In this document: positions 12,144 to 21,425 of the stretch, in pieces
How the letters are laid out: every line of letters begins with the position of its first letter
Position numbering within the stretch: the stretch's first letter is position 1
Assembly (NCBI GenBank): GCA_030737875.1
Contig: CM060924.1
Location: forward strand, 146,748,197 to 146,812,196
Reading direction: 5' to 3'
DNA length: 64,000 bases
Source: Allium sativum
Taxonomy: Eukaryota; Streptophyta; Magnoliopsida; Asparagales; Amaryllidaceae
Notes under the pieces: generated by a model
What the model was told of the DNA's origin: nothing
Databases searched by the model: none
Seen by the model: only the letters and a program-made list of their open reading frames with translations
Position numbers and translations under genes: made by a program

Positions 12144-12712
12144 TTTGTTATGTTATGTTCTGCTTGGTTTTTCGCTTATCTCACCTTACCCCTCCCCTCC
12201 TTAAGATCTTATACTGGGCTCTAGTTATGCAGGACCGTGTGTTAATAGGTATCTACCGGGCAAGATTGGGAGACTGTGGATGGTGCTCTATCTTGGACTA
12301 TCTTTGGGTGACTACTAGGACAGGTCCTCTAAGTGTCCACCGCCGATTCCATCTTGCTGAGATTGGAGCTTGTTGGTTCTTTACCGGCTTGTGCGGGACC
12401 TGTGCGGTGTTCAGGTTGATGGATTTTATTGTGGAGCTTAGAAGAGTGCTGTTTGGATTGAAGATTTGCACTTTAGTTGTAGCCTTTTGGGTTATTGTTA
12501 GAGAGTTTTTTGACGTTGTACTTCATTATTTTTTTGCCTTTACATAGAGAGCATGGGTTATTGTACCGGAGTGGATATACTTCAATATCGGGTGGTGGCC
12601 TTGCCGGAATTCGATATTGGAGTAGATGAGCAGTGGTTTATCCGGAGCTCATCTATCAACGATCCTTTACATCCCTAAAAAAAAGAAAAAAAAAAGAAAG
12701 AAGGTTGGGTAA
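12144..12712 (+). other. LINE 3' UTR and A-rich tail
   Basis: Non-coding continuation of the LINE after the ORF2 stop. It ends in CCCTAAAAAAAAGAAAAAAAAAAG-type A-rich DNA (the A-rich run spans 12677-12702), which is the expected 3' terminus of an L1-type insertion. An open frame at 12140-12547 has no recognisable content. Confidence 0.65.
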
Positions 12713-13183
12713 TCGTGTAGGATATTGGGAGGAAAAAAAAAGATATTGTTAGCAATGAATTGGCTTTTTATACCGTAACTTTCAATGGTGATTGATAGAA
12801 CATTAAAAAAAACATGCATGGGTCCAAATTTTTGCAATCAAATTATCTTATTTATATAAAAAAAATTCATTTTGTATGCGTACATAGGTAGGAAGTTGTT
12901 AGCAAATATTTACCTATAAATAAATATTCAGATCAAAGAATTATTTACTCGCAAAGACCATGACAAACATGGAAGTACTTTTACATGTGTTTTAGTATAA
13001 CCTTGCACTTGATTACCAACAATTGAACAAAAGTGCAACAAATTATCATTATATAACATCAAAGACAACATTGTAAAGTCTTATGTGAATTGTTGACAAA
13101 GTCGAATCAGATAATGGAATTCATGGACAAAACAATCAATTTTTCCAAAAATATGTTAACTTAGACATACCAACTTTTTACGA

Positions 13184-13214
<31 letters not shown>

Positions 13215-13533
13215 TATATATATATATACATAACAAATTTTGAAGATGGCAACCAAAATTTGGCAAACTGAATTTGAGGATGCCAGTAGAAAAAGTAATT
13301 TCTATTTTGCCAATTCTGAATCGAAGAAATGAAAATAGCAAAACCTTCTATGAATGCACCATCAGACATAGTTGTAAATGGAAATAAAATTACCTGAGAT
13401 GATTCAAATTAGACAGAGAAGTAATATGATTTTGTAAGCCATCAGATCTGAAAGCCAAGCGAGAAGAAAACTTGAGATGTAAAAGAAAATTTTATTTTCT
13501 GAGATGTAAAAGGATAGGAGTGCAAATAAATTA
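12713..13533. other. AT-rich intergenic DNA with a TA/CA microsatellite
   Basis: No gene is supported. (TA)n-(CA)n-(TA)n occupies about 13184-13229. On the minus strand, 13480-13394 reads as a short frame with SLSNLNHLR followed directly by GTAATT, which could be the end of a leucine-rich-repeat exon at a splice donor. It is too short to claim. Confidence 0.5.
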
Positions 13534-13924
13534 GGGCAAATTCTATTTCAACCCATAAATATGCTGAGTAGCCCCCCATTTTAACAAAAAAATACAAGGA
13601 CGAAAATGTCCTTTCTATGTCATATTTTTTTCCCTGTTTTCTGAACATCTCGTAGTCCCCTTACGTGGTTCATCAGTGTACCTCGTAGTAGCACTACGTG
13701 GTCTTTGAAAGAACCACGGAGAACTGCTACGAGGTACACTGATGAACCACGTGGGGTTGTTACGAGGTACACTGATAAATCACGCATTCTCTCTACGTGG
13801 GAGGGTATTTTCGGATTTTTTTTTAAATTATTGGAGGGCTACTCAGCAAAATTGGGGGTATACCGGTTTTTTTATGCTTTGAGGGGCTACTCAGCATATT
13901 GCTGGGTTCGAATAGAATTTGCCC
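13534..13924. mobile_element. Fold-back MITE (391 bp hairpin)
   Basis: The element is one long inverted repeat. The ends GGGCAAATTC (13534) and GAATTTGCCC (to 13924) are exact complements, and the arms continue through CTGAGTAGCCCC / GGGGCTACTCAG. Next are the ACGTGGTTCATCAGTGTACC / GGTACACTGATGAACCACGT blocks, closing on CGTGGT (13697-13702) and ACCACG (13713-13718). The right arm contains an extra partial repeat of the GAGGTACACTGAT block. There is no coding capacity. I could not find a convincing target-site duplication, so the superfamily is open. Confidence 0.8.
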
Positions 13925-14699
13925 CTTTAGATCTAGAAATACCAAATCAAACGAAGAAACGAACACAGAGTAGAGGAAATGATCGTGGAGAAGAAATAAA
14001 GATGGTATGGGAAGAACATGGAGGAAATAAAGGTGGGTGAAATAAAATGTGGGTTTCTTCATTTAAAAGTAACGGAGAAGATCGAATTTGGGGAAGAGTT
14101 TAATGGAGGAAGAATCGAGCCGCGATTATTGAGCAAATTCTAGAGGGAGAATGAATAATTAATAATTTAATAGATTTATATTGTTGTATTATTTTGATTT
14201 AACGAAAGTATGTTGAGAGTTTGAAGGAGAACTGAGAGAATTGAGAGAATAAGGGGAATTATTAGAATTGAGATAATTAAAGAGAACTGGAAATTCTTCA
14301 CTTTACCAAAAATACATGATTTTAGCTGAACATAGCCAAAACAAGTGCGGTACAATACCAATATCAGAAAAACACTCGTACTGACTAGTGACTATAAACA
14401 GAAGTGGGCCTTCTTAAATTGGAAGCCCATGGCGCATGCAACCCAAAAAACTCAACGTAGCCCCTCGTTGCCTTCACTTGTTAACAATTTCCTCCTGCTG
14501 CCAAGTCACATCAAGGCGGCCTGAAAAGAGCTGCCAACAACAGTGCTTTCTTCCTTTTTCGAAAATAAAGAAATGAAGCCCAAACACTCATCGCAATGGC
14601 AGGACAGTATCTCGATCCCAGCGCTTCAGAAGGAGGATTGAAGAAATAATGGCGACTGGAGCAGCTGTGGACCTGTGAAGAGAGACAGCCGACTTTCAT
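13925..14699. other. Intergenic DNA, no gene seen
   Basis: AT-rich sequence. 13925-14100 is purine-rich on the plus strand and could be an old 5' UTR on the minus strand, but no conserved frame follows. It may include the 3' UTR of the minus-strand LINE that begins at about 14700. Confidence 0.4.
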
Positions 14700-14719
14700 G
14701 AATTTGTACATCAATTAAG

Positions 14720-15352
14720 CTAAGTAATTTTCCCAATATTTCTCTTCTTAGATTCCGATATTAAAATGGTAATATCTGTTTTTACAATCTTTGATCTGAC
14801 TAAATCCGGCAACGCCTTGTTTCTGTAAGCTCTATTACAACGTTCCATCCATTTGTGCCAGATAGTGGTAGTTAAACAAGCATCAAGTAACTTAGTCAAT
14901 TGTTTACAGAACCTGTTGCTAGAAGAAATCATTGAAATAATCTCCTCGAATTTGTAATACTTAAAAGTAGGCACTTTGAAAAAAATGAAGAATGTTGAAC
15001 CAAATGCTTCTTGCATAACCTCATTCGAAAAAAACATGGTCTTTTGTTTCCAGCGCACCATCACATAATTTGCATGCAGTGTGAAGTCTCTGTTCCATTG
15101 TTTAAGCCTGTCAAAGGTGTTTAGTCGATCTAGTAATGCAAAATATGTGCTGGTAGATATTTTAGGCGCATTTGTAATCCTCCTTGGAACTCTGATCAAT
15201 GCGTATATTCATAATAAGTTGACTTATATATCCGGGAGGGAAATTAGAAGGAAGAGACCCCTGTGTCCCTGAAATAAGATCAGCTACAGTCTTAGAGCTG
15301 CCTCCATTGTAACTAAGCCACTGCCAACCTAACTTCTGAACTAGCGACTGTC
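14720..15352 (-). pseudogene. LINE ORF2 C-terminus with zf-RVT domain
   Basis: Minus-strand coding remnant. 14720-15199 is open for 159 codons: PKISTSTYFALLDRLNTFDRLKQWN, then HANYVMVRWKQKTM with only part of the Cys/His cluster kept, then WHKWMERCNRAYRNKALP near the C-terminus. Upstream to 15352 the frame reads QKLGWQWLSYNGGSSKT and LPSNFPPGYISQLIMNIRI, typical of the region before zf-RVT in plant L1 elements. Missing cysteines of the zinc cluster and several breaks upstream mark it as inactive. Confidence 0.75.
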
Positions 15353-15360
15353 CCTATAAC

Positions 15361-15873
15361 TATGCAGTTAAAGCCCCCTAAAATCTCCGCTACAGCTTCG
15401 CTCTTCGACTGCTACGCTCTTTTAAGTTAGCGCCGATGAACAACAGAGCCGCTTTTAGCCCTGCTATCTTCCGTTGTATATGCTCAATCAAAGCTTTTTA
15501 CCATCCACTTTAGCAATATTAATACACAAAACTTTATTTGACTAGTTCTCTTTATAAAAGTATCGATAAGTTAGTGTAAAGAGCTAATTTTAATGCATAA
15601 TTGTCTAAAATATTATAGAAACCTATTACAATCATCAGATTTACTGTGCATAACCATGATTTATTTGGTTTTGTTACATAAGGTTAATTAATATTTGTTT
15701 CTTCTACACAAATAATGTTGGAATGATAAGTAATTAGTTTTAAATATTTGGTTTCAACATCTAATGAACTTTTTTTCGCTTCCGCTATATCCCTTCTATT
15801 TTCCTGTTTTATCCCCGCTGCACCTTTTTGTATCTCTATCACTATAAAATCGATAAGCGCTTAAACTGCACAG
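15361..15873. mobile_element. hAT-type MITE in the LINE, 8-bp TSD CCTATAAC
   Basis: A 513 bp insertion flanked by perfect 8 bp direct repeats CCTATAAC (15353-15360 and 15874-15881). The termini are inverted: TATGCAGTTAAAGC at the left, and CTGTGCAGTTTAAGC as the complement of the right end. Taking out the element plus one repeat leaves the surrounding LINE frame in phase (VWFDTWL on one side, GQSLVQKLGWQW on the other, with one stop between). The 8 bp duplication is the hAT signature. No transposase frame is present, so it is non-autonomous. Confidence 0.85.
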
Positions 15874-16455
15874 CCTATAACCAAGTGTCAAACCAAACAT
15901 TCGTATTGTGCCCATTTATAATATTTCTATTTTTGATTCCATTGCACATCCCTCAAGCTTTTAGAATGATTTTCCAAGTATTCAATGCATTTGTATCATA
16001 GTGCCTTATCCAAAAATTTCGTATGCCATAATATCTTCCATGCATCCAACGTGCTCACGGACTTTTCTGCTCTAAAAATCTCCACAGTAACTTCATTGCT
16101 GCTGCTGTTTGAATATCTTGAATTTTCTTTAAACCTAAGCCACCCTTCTGTTTTGGTTTGCTCATAGTGTCCCAGCTTACTTTATGTTGTTGACCTGTAA
16201 CACCCCGAATTTCACTTAATATTAATGTTTAGTAATTAAAGAATAATTAATCTCAGACTTGAGAATTAAGGGAAATGGGTTGCGCCATTGTGTTCGTCTC
16301 GGAATTCTGGTTGAGATAGAGTCCGAGTTTGCGTGATTTGGACTTCGTATGAAGAAGTTATGGCCATCCGAAGTTTCAGAAAATTCAAAACAGATTTAAA
16401 ATATTCAAATTTCAAATTTCAGAAGAGACGGAAAAATTCCCGCCAGACAGAGGGT

Positions 16456-16530
16456 GTCGACACTAGGGTCGACATGGGTGTCGACCCCCTCCCCCAAGGG
16501 GTCGACCCATGTGTCGACCCAGGGGTCGAC
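16456..16530 (+). promoter_or_regulatory. GTCGAC cluster upstream of the LTR TATA box
   Basis: Six copies of the palindrome GTCGAC in 75 bases (16456, 16468, 16480, 16501, 16513 and 16525), spaced 12 bp apart except for one 21 bp gap. They are embedded in C/G-rich text about 130 bp upstream of the TATA box. The same cluster recurs in the 3' LTR (about 25117-25190) and, with different spacing, in the unrelated-length LTRs of Ty3-2. Position suggests a U3 enhancer or silencing target; function is inferred. Confidence 0.6.
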
Positions 16531-16662
16531 CCCCCCTGTCGGTCAGTTTGGCCTGGGAGCACTGATTTGAGCTTTGGGCTGTGTTTTGGTGGCTTGTGAC
16601 GAAATCTGACGGCTCTAAACTAAATTAGGGTTAATCTAAGGGCCTAAACTACATCCTAATTC

Positions 16663-16670
16663 TATAAATA
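16663..16670 (+). promoter_or_regulatory. LTR TATA box (Ty3-1 5' LTR)
   Basis: TATAAATA in CTATAAATACACCC context, the expected U3 promoter position. It is repeated exactly at 25323-25330 in the 3' LTR. Confidence 0.65.
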
Positions 16671-16753
16671 CACCCTAAGACTACCCTAATTCATACTAAA
16701 AATAGATACAACGTCGTTATGCCGTCAAAATGCAACTTGAAGGAGCCTCCATC

Positions 16754-17131
16754 CATAGTGGTCATAGCGAGCGCTATAGCGCGCTATAGCGCATAGCACA
16801 TAGGTTGCGCTATTTTGGTTCTTATAGCGCAGGGGTCCCGTGTAGCCCAAAAATAGCGCGCTATAGCGCGCTATTTTATCATAGCGCAGCCATGAATAGC
16901 GCGCTATTTTGCTTTTTCTTTTTTGAACATGCATTTTCGTTTTTTTTTCCTTTTTGGAGATTTTAAACATACAGTTTTTTTCTTTTGTGCCTTTTTCCTG
17001 TGTTTTTTTTTAAGATCTTCTTTTCTGTAAGCAAAAAAAACACATTATAGCGCGCGCTATAGCGCATAGCGCAAAATAGCGCATAGCGCAGGCCTTGCGC
17101 TATTTTACGCTATTCGCTATTGACAACACTG
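16754..17131. mobile_element. hAT-type MITE, TAGCGC-rich, in the Ty3-1 5' LTR
   Basis: Absent from the 3' LTR at the corresponding site (near 25406). Flanked by 8 bp direct repeats CCTCCATC (16746-16753 and 17132-17139). The termini CATAGTGGTCATAGCG and the complement of the right end, CAGTGTTGTCAATAGCG, form imperfect inverted repeats. The sub-terminal DNA is packed with AGCGC/GCGCT palindromes. It is non-coding. It belongs with the elements at 34477-35199 and 57262-58377. It inserted after Ty3-1, because only one LTR carries it. Confidence 0.9.
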
Positions 17132-17284
17132 CCTCCATCAAATTGTAGAAGAAGATAGCTTCTCAAATCAACTTCTAATCAACTCTAGCAATTTAATCTT
17201 CTTCATAGGAGTGCTAATCAACAAGTTGTGAGTTTCTATGCCTTTAGCAAGCAATTGTTAAACTAATTATGATAGAATATAATG

Positions 17285-17720
17285 AGGTTATGGTTATGTA
17301 TGTGGATCAATGCAAGTTATGTTATCATATGCTATGTGTTCATGATGTTATGCAAGTTATGCAAGTCATATGCTATGTGTTCATAATGTTATGCAAGTTA
17401 TGCAAGTCATATGCTATGTGTTCACGATGTTATGCAAGTTATGCAAGTCATATGCTATGAGTTCATGATGTTAGTTATGCAAGTTTTATGCTATATGTTC
17501 ATGATGCTAGTTATGCAAGTTTTATGCTATGTGTTCATGATGCTAGTTATACAAATCACTATGATAAACATTGATCCATTATGACACCATGTTATGCAAG
17601 TTTGGTGTTTGATTATATGCAAGTTCATATATGCCATGTTATGCAAGTTTGGTGTTTGATTATATGCAAGTTCATATATGACATGTTATGCAAGTTTGGT
17701 GTTTGATTATATGCAAGTAA
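17285..17720 (+). repeat. Tandem repeats in the Ty3-1 5' LTR
   Basis: About four units of roughly 41 bp built on TTATGCAAGTTATGCAAGT and CATATGCTATGTGTTCATGATG, then 46 bp units ending GTTTGGTGTTTGATTATATGC. The same array is at about 25575-26000 in the 3' LTR, and its end is at the very start of the window. Confidence 0.8.
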
Positions 17721-18203
17721 CATGTGCAAGTTTACACCTTTGTATGATATGCATACATATGCAAGTTAACCCCTTTGTATGTCATACATACATATGCAAG
17801 TTTACCACTTTGTATGACATAAGTAACTTATGCAAGTTACCCTCTTTATGACATATGTGATTCATGCAAGTTTGGGTTGATTATTTATGCTAGTTGGGTT
17901 TGATGCTATGGTCATATATGCATGTTGACACCTTTAAAACCCATGTTGATGCTAATGTTATGCAAGTTTAACCCATTGTATTTGTGATGAATCTTCCCTT
18001 TTAAGTATGTCATGTTAGCGAATTACGTGGGGAACGATGGGGTTAATATTCATGTTAATAAAATGGTGTGAAGTTGGTATGATTATGCATACCATAAAGT
18101 GGATGTACATAATTGAGTCAATTATGTACATCGTTAAATTTGTAATTAATTAGGGATAACTAATACAAATTATGGGGGTGATTAATTAGGTGTAATTAAT
18201 CGA

Positions 18204-18303
18204 CTAAGACACGAGATTGGACCCTTTTGTAGCATAAGACTGCCCGGAACCGACCGACAAATCCAGCGGCTACAAATGATTGGCCCAATGTGAGAGGTCT
18301 TAG
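18204..18303 (+). repeat. LTR hairpin unit a (Ty3-1 5' LTR)
   Basis: CTAAGAC (18204-18210) pairs with GTCTTAG (18297-18303), and TTTGTAGC (18226-18233) pairs with GCTACAAA (18269-18276). The counterpart in the 3' LTR is at about 26475-26575. Confidence 0.7.
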
Positions 18304-18326
18304 GCATAAACTAAATACGTGACAAG

Positions 18327-18429
18327 TGTAAAGACACGAGGTTGGACTCTGTTATGGCGTAAGGCTGTCCGGAACCGACCGGCAAATCCAGCTGCCATAA
18401 AAGACAGTCTAATGTGAGAGGTCTTTACA
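18327..18429 (+). repeat. LTR hairpin unit b (Ty3-1 5' LTR)
   Basis: A perfect 9 bp outer stem TGTAAAGAC (18327-18335) / GTCTTTACA (18421-18429) and an inner stem TTATGGC (18352-18358) / GCCATAA (18394-18400). In the 3' LTR copy (about 26599-26702) the inner stem has one mismatch (TTATGTC). Confidence 0.7.
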
Positions 18430-19701
18430 AAGGTTACGTTCTTGATCAATTAAGAAACACTTAACCAGATAAGCATGTAGTGGGGCATGAGGGGTTAAGT
18501 GGGTGCCTTGGGTGACATGTGGAAATCAAGTAAGTGCCTTGGGTGGCATGTGGAAATCTAGTGGGTTGCCTTGGGTGACAATAGAAAATACGATTAGAAT
18601 ACTTAACCAAGTGGAAACATGTAATTAAACATGATTAAAGGGTTAAGTGGGATGGACTAGAAAAAGGGACAAGCTTAGGTGGGTAGCTTGTGGGGGCCCA
18701 TTTCAACCAGCAACCCATATGTATCTTATTGGGCTCGACCCATGTCGAGGACGGGACACGCGTACTGGGCTTGACTATAAGAGGCCAAAAACGGGTTAGC
18801 GGTGGCAACGCAAGTCCAACGGGTTTCATATGCGTGTGTGGACCCGGGCTGGTAGGTAAGACGTTGTTGCATCGTGCAGGTATAAGCCGTGCACCGTTGG
18901 TTGTATCGGGTTGCCACTTTGGGGAGTGATACACCCCACTGTGGGGCAAGCACGGGTATCTACGTTAGGGAGCCAATCGCTTGGGGAGTAGTGGGTACAC
19001 CTAGTGGAGATAGGGGCAGACGGCACCTATGTGGTCAGCTAGGGGTACAAGAAACTACTAGTTATATTTTCTAAGTCCTTGGGTGGGATCAACCTTTAAA
19101 TAGGAATGACTGGTGTGGTGCAGTGTAGTAATTACCCTTGGGTGGGTAGATGCGTCTTTACCGTTATCTTAGTTCATCCTATGTCTAGTTGGCTGCTTAG
19201 TGTAGTCATTTATCCCCAGTCATCACCGTACCAAGTTTATATCATACCCTAATTACTTTAATGATTGTATTGTTAAAGTTATAGGGCTCACTCAGACTTA
19301 TATCTGACCCCGTTGTTTTTATCTTTTTCCCAACCCTCAGGTTCTCAGAGTGGGCCTAGCACTAGTGGGCTTTGATCAGATTGCTTTATCTATCTTTTGG
19401 AGCTTGGACCGTGATGTAAAGCCCAGCTTATCTTTTCTATTATGGCTATTAGTTATGTAGTGAGATTATGTACTTATGTTTTATCAGGATGGATATTTAG
19501 TAATTGACTCTTGTTTTAGTTGGTTTTGATATGTAACCAAACATGTTTATCTTCTGCTGCAATGAAATGATGTTTTAGATTTCAAGTATTATTTATATCT
19601 GTCTTGTTGTAATTTTTCTGTTCTATATTCACTTAAAATACTCCACCGAAGTTAAGGCATTCCCTTAGTGAGTGACCTTAGCGGGCGTGGGGTGTTACAC
19701 G

Positions 19702-19713
19702 TGGTATCAGAGC
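19702..19713 (+). promoter_or_regulatory. Primer binding site, initiator tRNA-Met type
   Basis: TGGTATCAGAGC lies two bases after the 5' LTR end, complementary to the 3' end of plant initiator methionyl tRNA. It is the usual minus-strand primer site of Ty3 and Ty1 type plant elements. Confidence 0.9.
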
Positions 19714-19894
19714 CAGGTTTACCAGAACAGATAAAATTTTTAGAAAACTATTTTTCTAAAAACATTTTTGGAAGAAGTATTTTCAAAAACATGTCTTTTA
19801 AGAGAAAAGTTTTTGAAAGAAAAGCATAATCCCCAATAGCCATATCTTTATCTTTCGAATTCTCCGTTTTGAATCTTTCCTTTTTCGTTTCAGC

Positions 19895-20521
19895 ATGGCT
19901 GAGGATCTTAACTTTCCGGAGGGTGTGACGATACCAGTATGGTATAGGAGATTGATGGAGGCTAGGACCGCCACTGCGGGTCCAGCAAATGTTCCTCCAC
20001 CAACAGTTGCACCCGATCTTCCTCCTCCTCCTCACATGGATACTTTTGCTAAGACTTGCAAGGAATTTAAGGCTATGGGAGGGAAACCTTTTCAAGGATC
20101 AGAAACTTTTGTGGAAGCTAGAGATTGGGTTAAGGAGGTAGAAGAGTTGATAGAGATCTTTGAGATGGAAGAAGGAAAGAAAGTCAAGTTAGCTGCTTGG
20201 TTAATGAAGGGAGAGGCCTCGTTCTGGTGGGAGGTCACTAATGGAGACCGCCCTGTTGACTCTTGGGCGGATTTCAGGCAAAGGTTTGTGGCAAAGTTTC
20301 TTTCAAGAGCGGAAGAAAATCTGTATATGGAAAGGTTCTTGACTCTAAAGCAAGGAAACCTATCAGTAAAGGAATATGTCAACAAGTTTAATCAGCTAGC
20401 AAGATTTGGCATAGACATGGTGAATACACCGGAGAAGAAGGCTTTGAGGTTCGTTAAGGGCTTGAATGAACTAATGCATGGATTGGCTATGACTCACATC
20501 CCTATGGGGGGCCACCTTTGA
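19895..20521 (+). pseudogene. gag N-terminal and capsid part (Ty3-1), frameshifted end
   Basis: Starts MAEDLNFPEGVTIPVWYRR (ATG 19895, the first in the leader frame). Residues about 50-185 match the Retrotrans_gag capsid family: FQGSETFVEARDWVKEVE, a conserved WWEV, WADFRQRFVAKFL and the LKQGNLSVKEYVNKFNQLARF block. The frame then leaves phase in a run of six G (about 20507-20512) and stops at 20521. The neighbouring frame picks up directly with FEKLVDMALMHEEEK. A single extra G explains it, either a real mutation or a homopolymer read error. Product: virus-like particle capsid. Confidence 0.9.
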
Positions 20522-21416
20522 GAAGCTAGTAGACATGGCACTCATGCATGAGGAAGAGAAGGGTCCCAATGCTAATAAGGCACCCGAGAAGAAAGGAGAT
20601 CAGAAGAGACCTCAACAGCAACAGCAAAACAAGGGTGGTAAAGGCAACGGTGGCAAGGGAAAGAAGAAGTGCTTCAATTGCGGGACACCAGGCCACCTAA
20701 GAAAAAATTGTCGGAAGAAGAAGAAGACTGGCTTCTTCCACTGTGGCGAAGCAGGGCATCTAGTGAAGGACTGCCCTAAGAAGGGGCAAAGGACGGGATC
20801 TACCTCAGGAGGACAGGTGCAAGCTCTTATGGCACCAGGTCAGGCAAGGGGGCAAGTTCAGGCTCTCGCGGTTCCACCGATTCAGGAAAGAGGTAGAACT
20901 ATTTCCGTTGAAAGTCTGGTTTTTCTGTTTGATCATCCTGTCCGTACTTTATTCGACTCTGGCGCATCGCATTCGTTTATCTCATCATCATTAGTTGAGT
21001 CACTGCACTTAGACACCAGTCTAGTAGATGATCCCTTGGTTGTTTCAAACCCAATTGGGGGCTCCACTTATTTGTCCACGATATGTTTGGGTTTGAAGAT
21101 TTCTATACTTAGCGTTGAGTTTAGATGTGATGCTTTTGTTTTGGGCTTCACGGGCTATGGGTTGATTTTGGGCATGGACTGGTTATCCAGTAATGGTGCC
21201 GTTCTTGATTGCGAAAGGAGAGTTGTTAGGCTCATGACCCGCTTGGGGAACACTCTCGAGATCTCTTGTAATCCCATGGATTCTGTTATGCTAAGTTATC
21301 TTGAATCGCTTGACGCTTCGGTCGAGAGTTTGCGATCTGTTAGAGTGGTCCGGGAATACTCGGATGTGTTTGAGGAGGTGAAGGGCTTACCCCCGAAGCG
21401 GGAGATAGACTTCTGA
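20522..21416 (+). pseudogene. gag zinc knuckles and aspartic protease (Ty3-1)
   Basis: Continuation of gag-pol after the G-run frameshift; the open stretch from 20535 is 293 codons. A Lys/Gln-rich linker is followed by the CCHC knuckle CFNCGTPGHLRKNC (residues 46-59). A second knuckle has lost its first cysteine (FFHCGEAGHLVKDC, residues 67-80). The aspartic protease follows, with LFDSGASHSFIS as active site (near 20950-20985) and LGMDWLSSN near its end. The frame stops at TGA 21414-21416, just after KGLPPKREIDF, which is the link into reverse transcriptase. The stop is in the same phase as pol, consistent with CGA to TGA at a CpG. Confidence 0.9.
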
Positions 21417-21425
21417 ATATATCTG

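Larger units (their letters stand above)
6385..12705 (+). mobile_element. L1-type LINE, nearly full length, inactivated
   Basis: A plus-strand non-LTR retrotransposon. A pyrimidine-rich 5' leader (6400-6550) is followed by an ORF1-position region (6554-8702), ORF2 with endonuclease, reverse transcriptase and zf-RVT tail (8739-12143), a 530-base 3' UTR, and an A-rich tail interrupted by G at about 12677-12702. Both ends are set by context: no target-site duplication could be recognised. ORF2 has three in-frame stops but no frameshift, so the copy has decayed only a little. No other insertion is nested in it. Confidence 0.8.
14700..16195 (-). mobile_element. 3' part of a minus-strand L1 LINE (split by Ty3-1)
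   Basis: Read on the minus strand, 16190 to 14720 gives the C-terminal third of a LINE ORF2: the SWDTMSKPKQKGGLGLK thumb motif adjoining the Ty3-1 insertion, then NVWFDTW, KLGWQWLSYNGG and the zf-RVT region. The part that precedes it in the protein lies at 30819-31900, on the other side of Ty3-1. The frame continues precisely across the insertion once Ty3-1 and one duplicated pentamer are taken out: WRG lies on one side and the SWD motif on the other. A 513 bp MITE sits at 15361-15873. Confidence 0.85.
16196..19699 (+). repeat. 5' LTR of Ty3-1
   Basis: Starts TGTAACACCCCGAATTT and ends GGGGTGTTACA. In order it holds a GTCGAC cluster, a TATA box, a hAT MITE (16754-17131), ATGCAAGT-type tandem repeats (about 17285-17720), two hairpin units (18204-18303 and 18327-18429), repeated GTTAAGTGGGTGCCTTGGG blocks and the U5-like end. 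No gene is supported inside: short frames such as 18690-18929 recur in the 3' LTR only because the two are copies. Confidence 0.92.

Noticed and set aside
13184..13229. TA/CA repeat as a regulatory element
   Set aside because: A simple microsatellite with no neighbouring gene.
17285..17720. Direct repeats with spacers that resemble a CRISPR array at first look
   Set aside because: Units are adjacent minisatellite repeats without unique spacers, inside an LTR of a plant retrotransposon, and recur in the other LTR.
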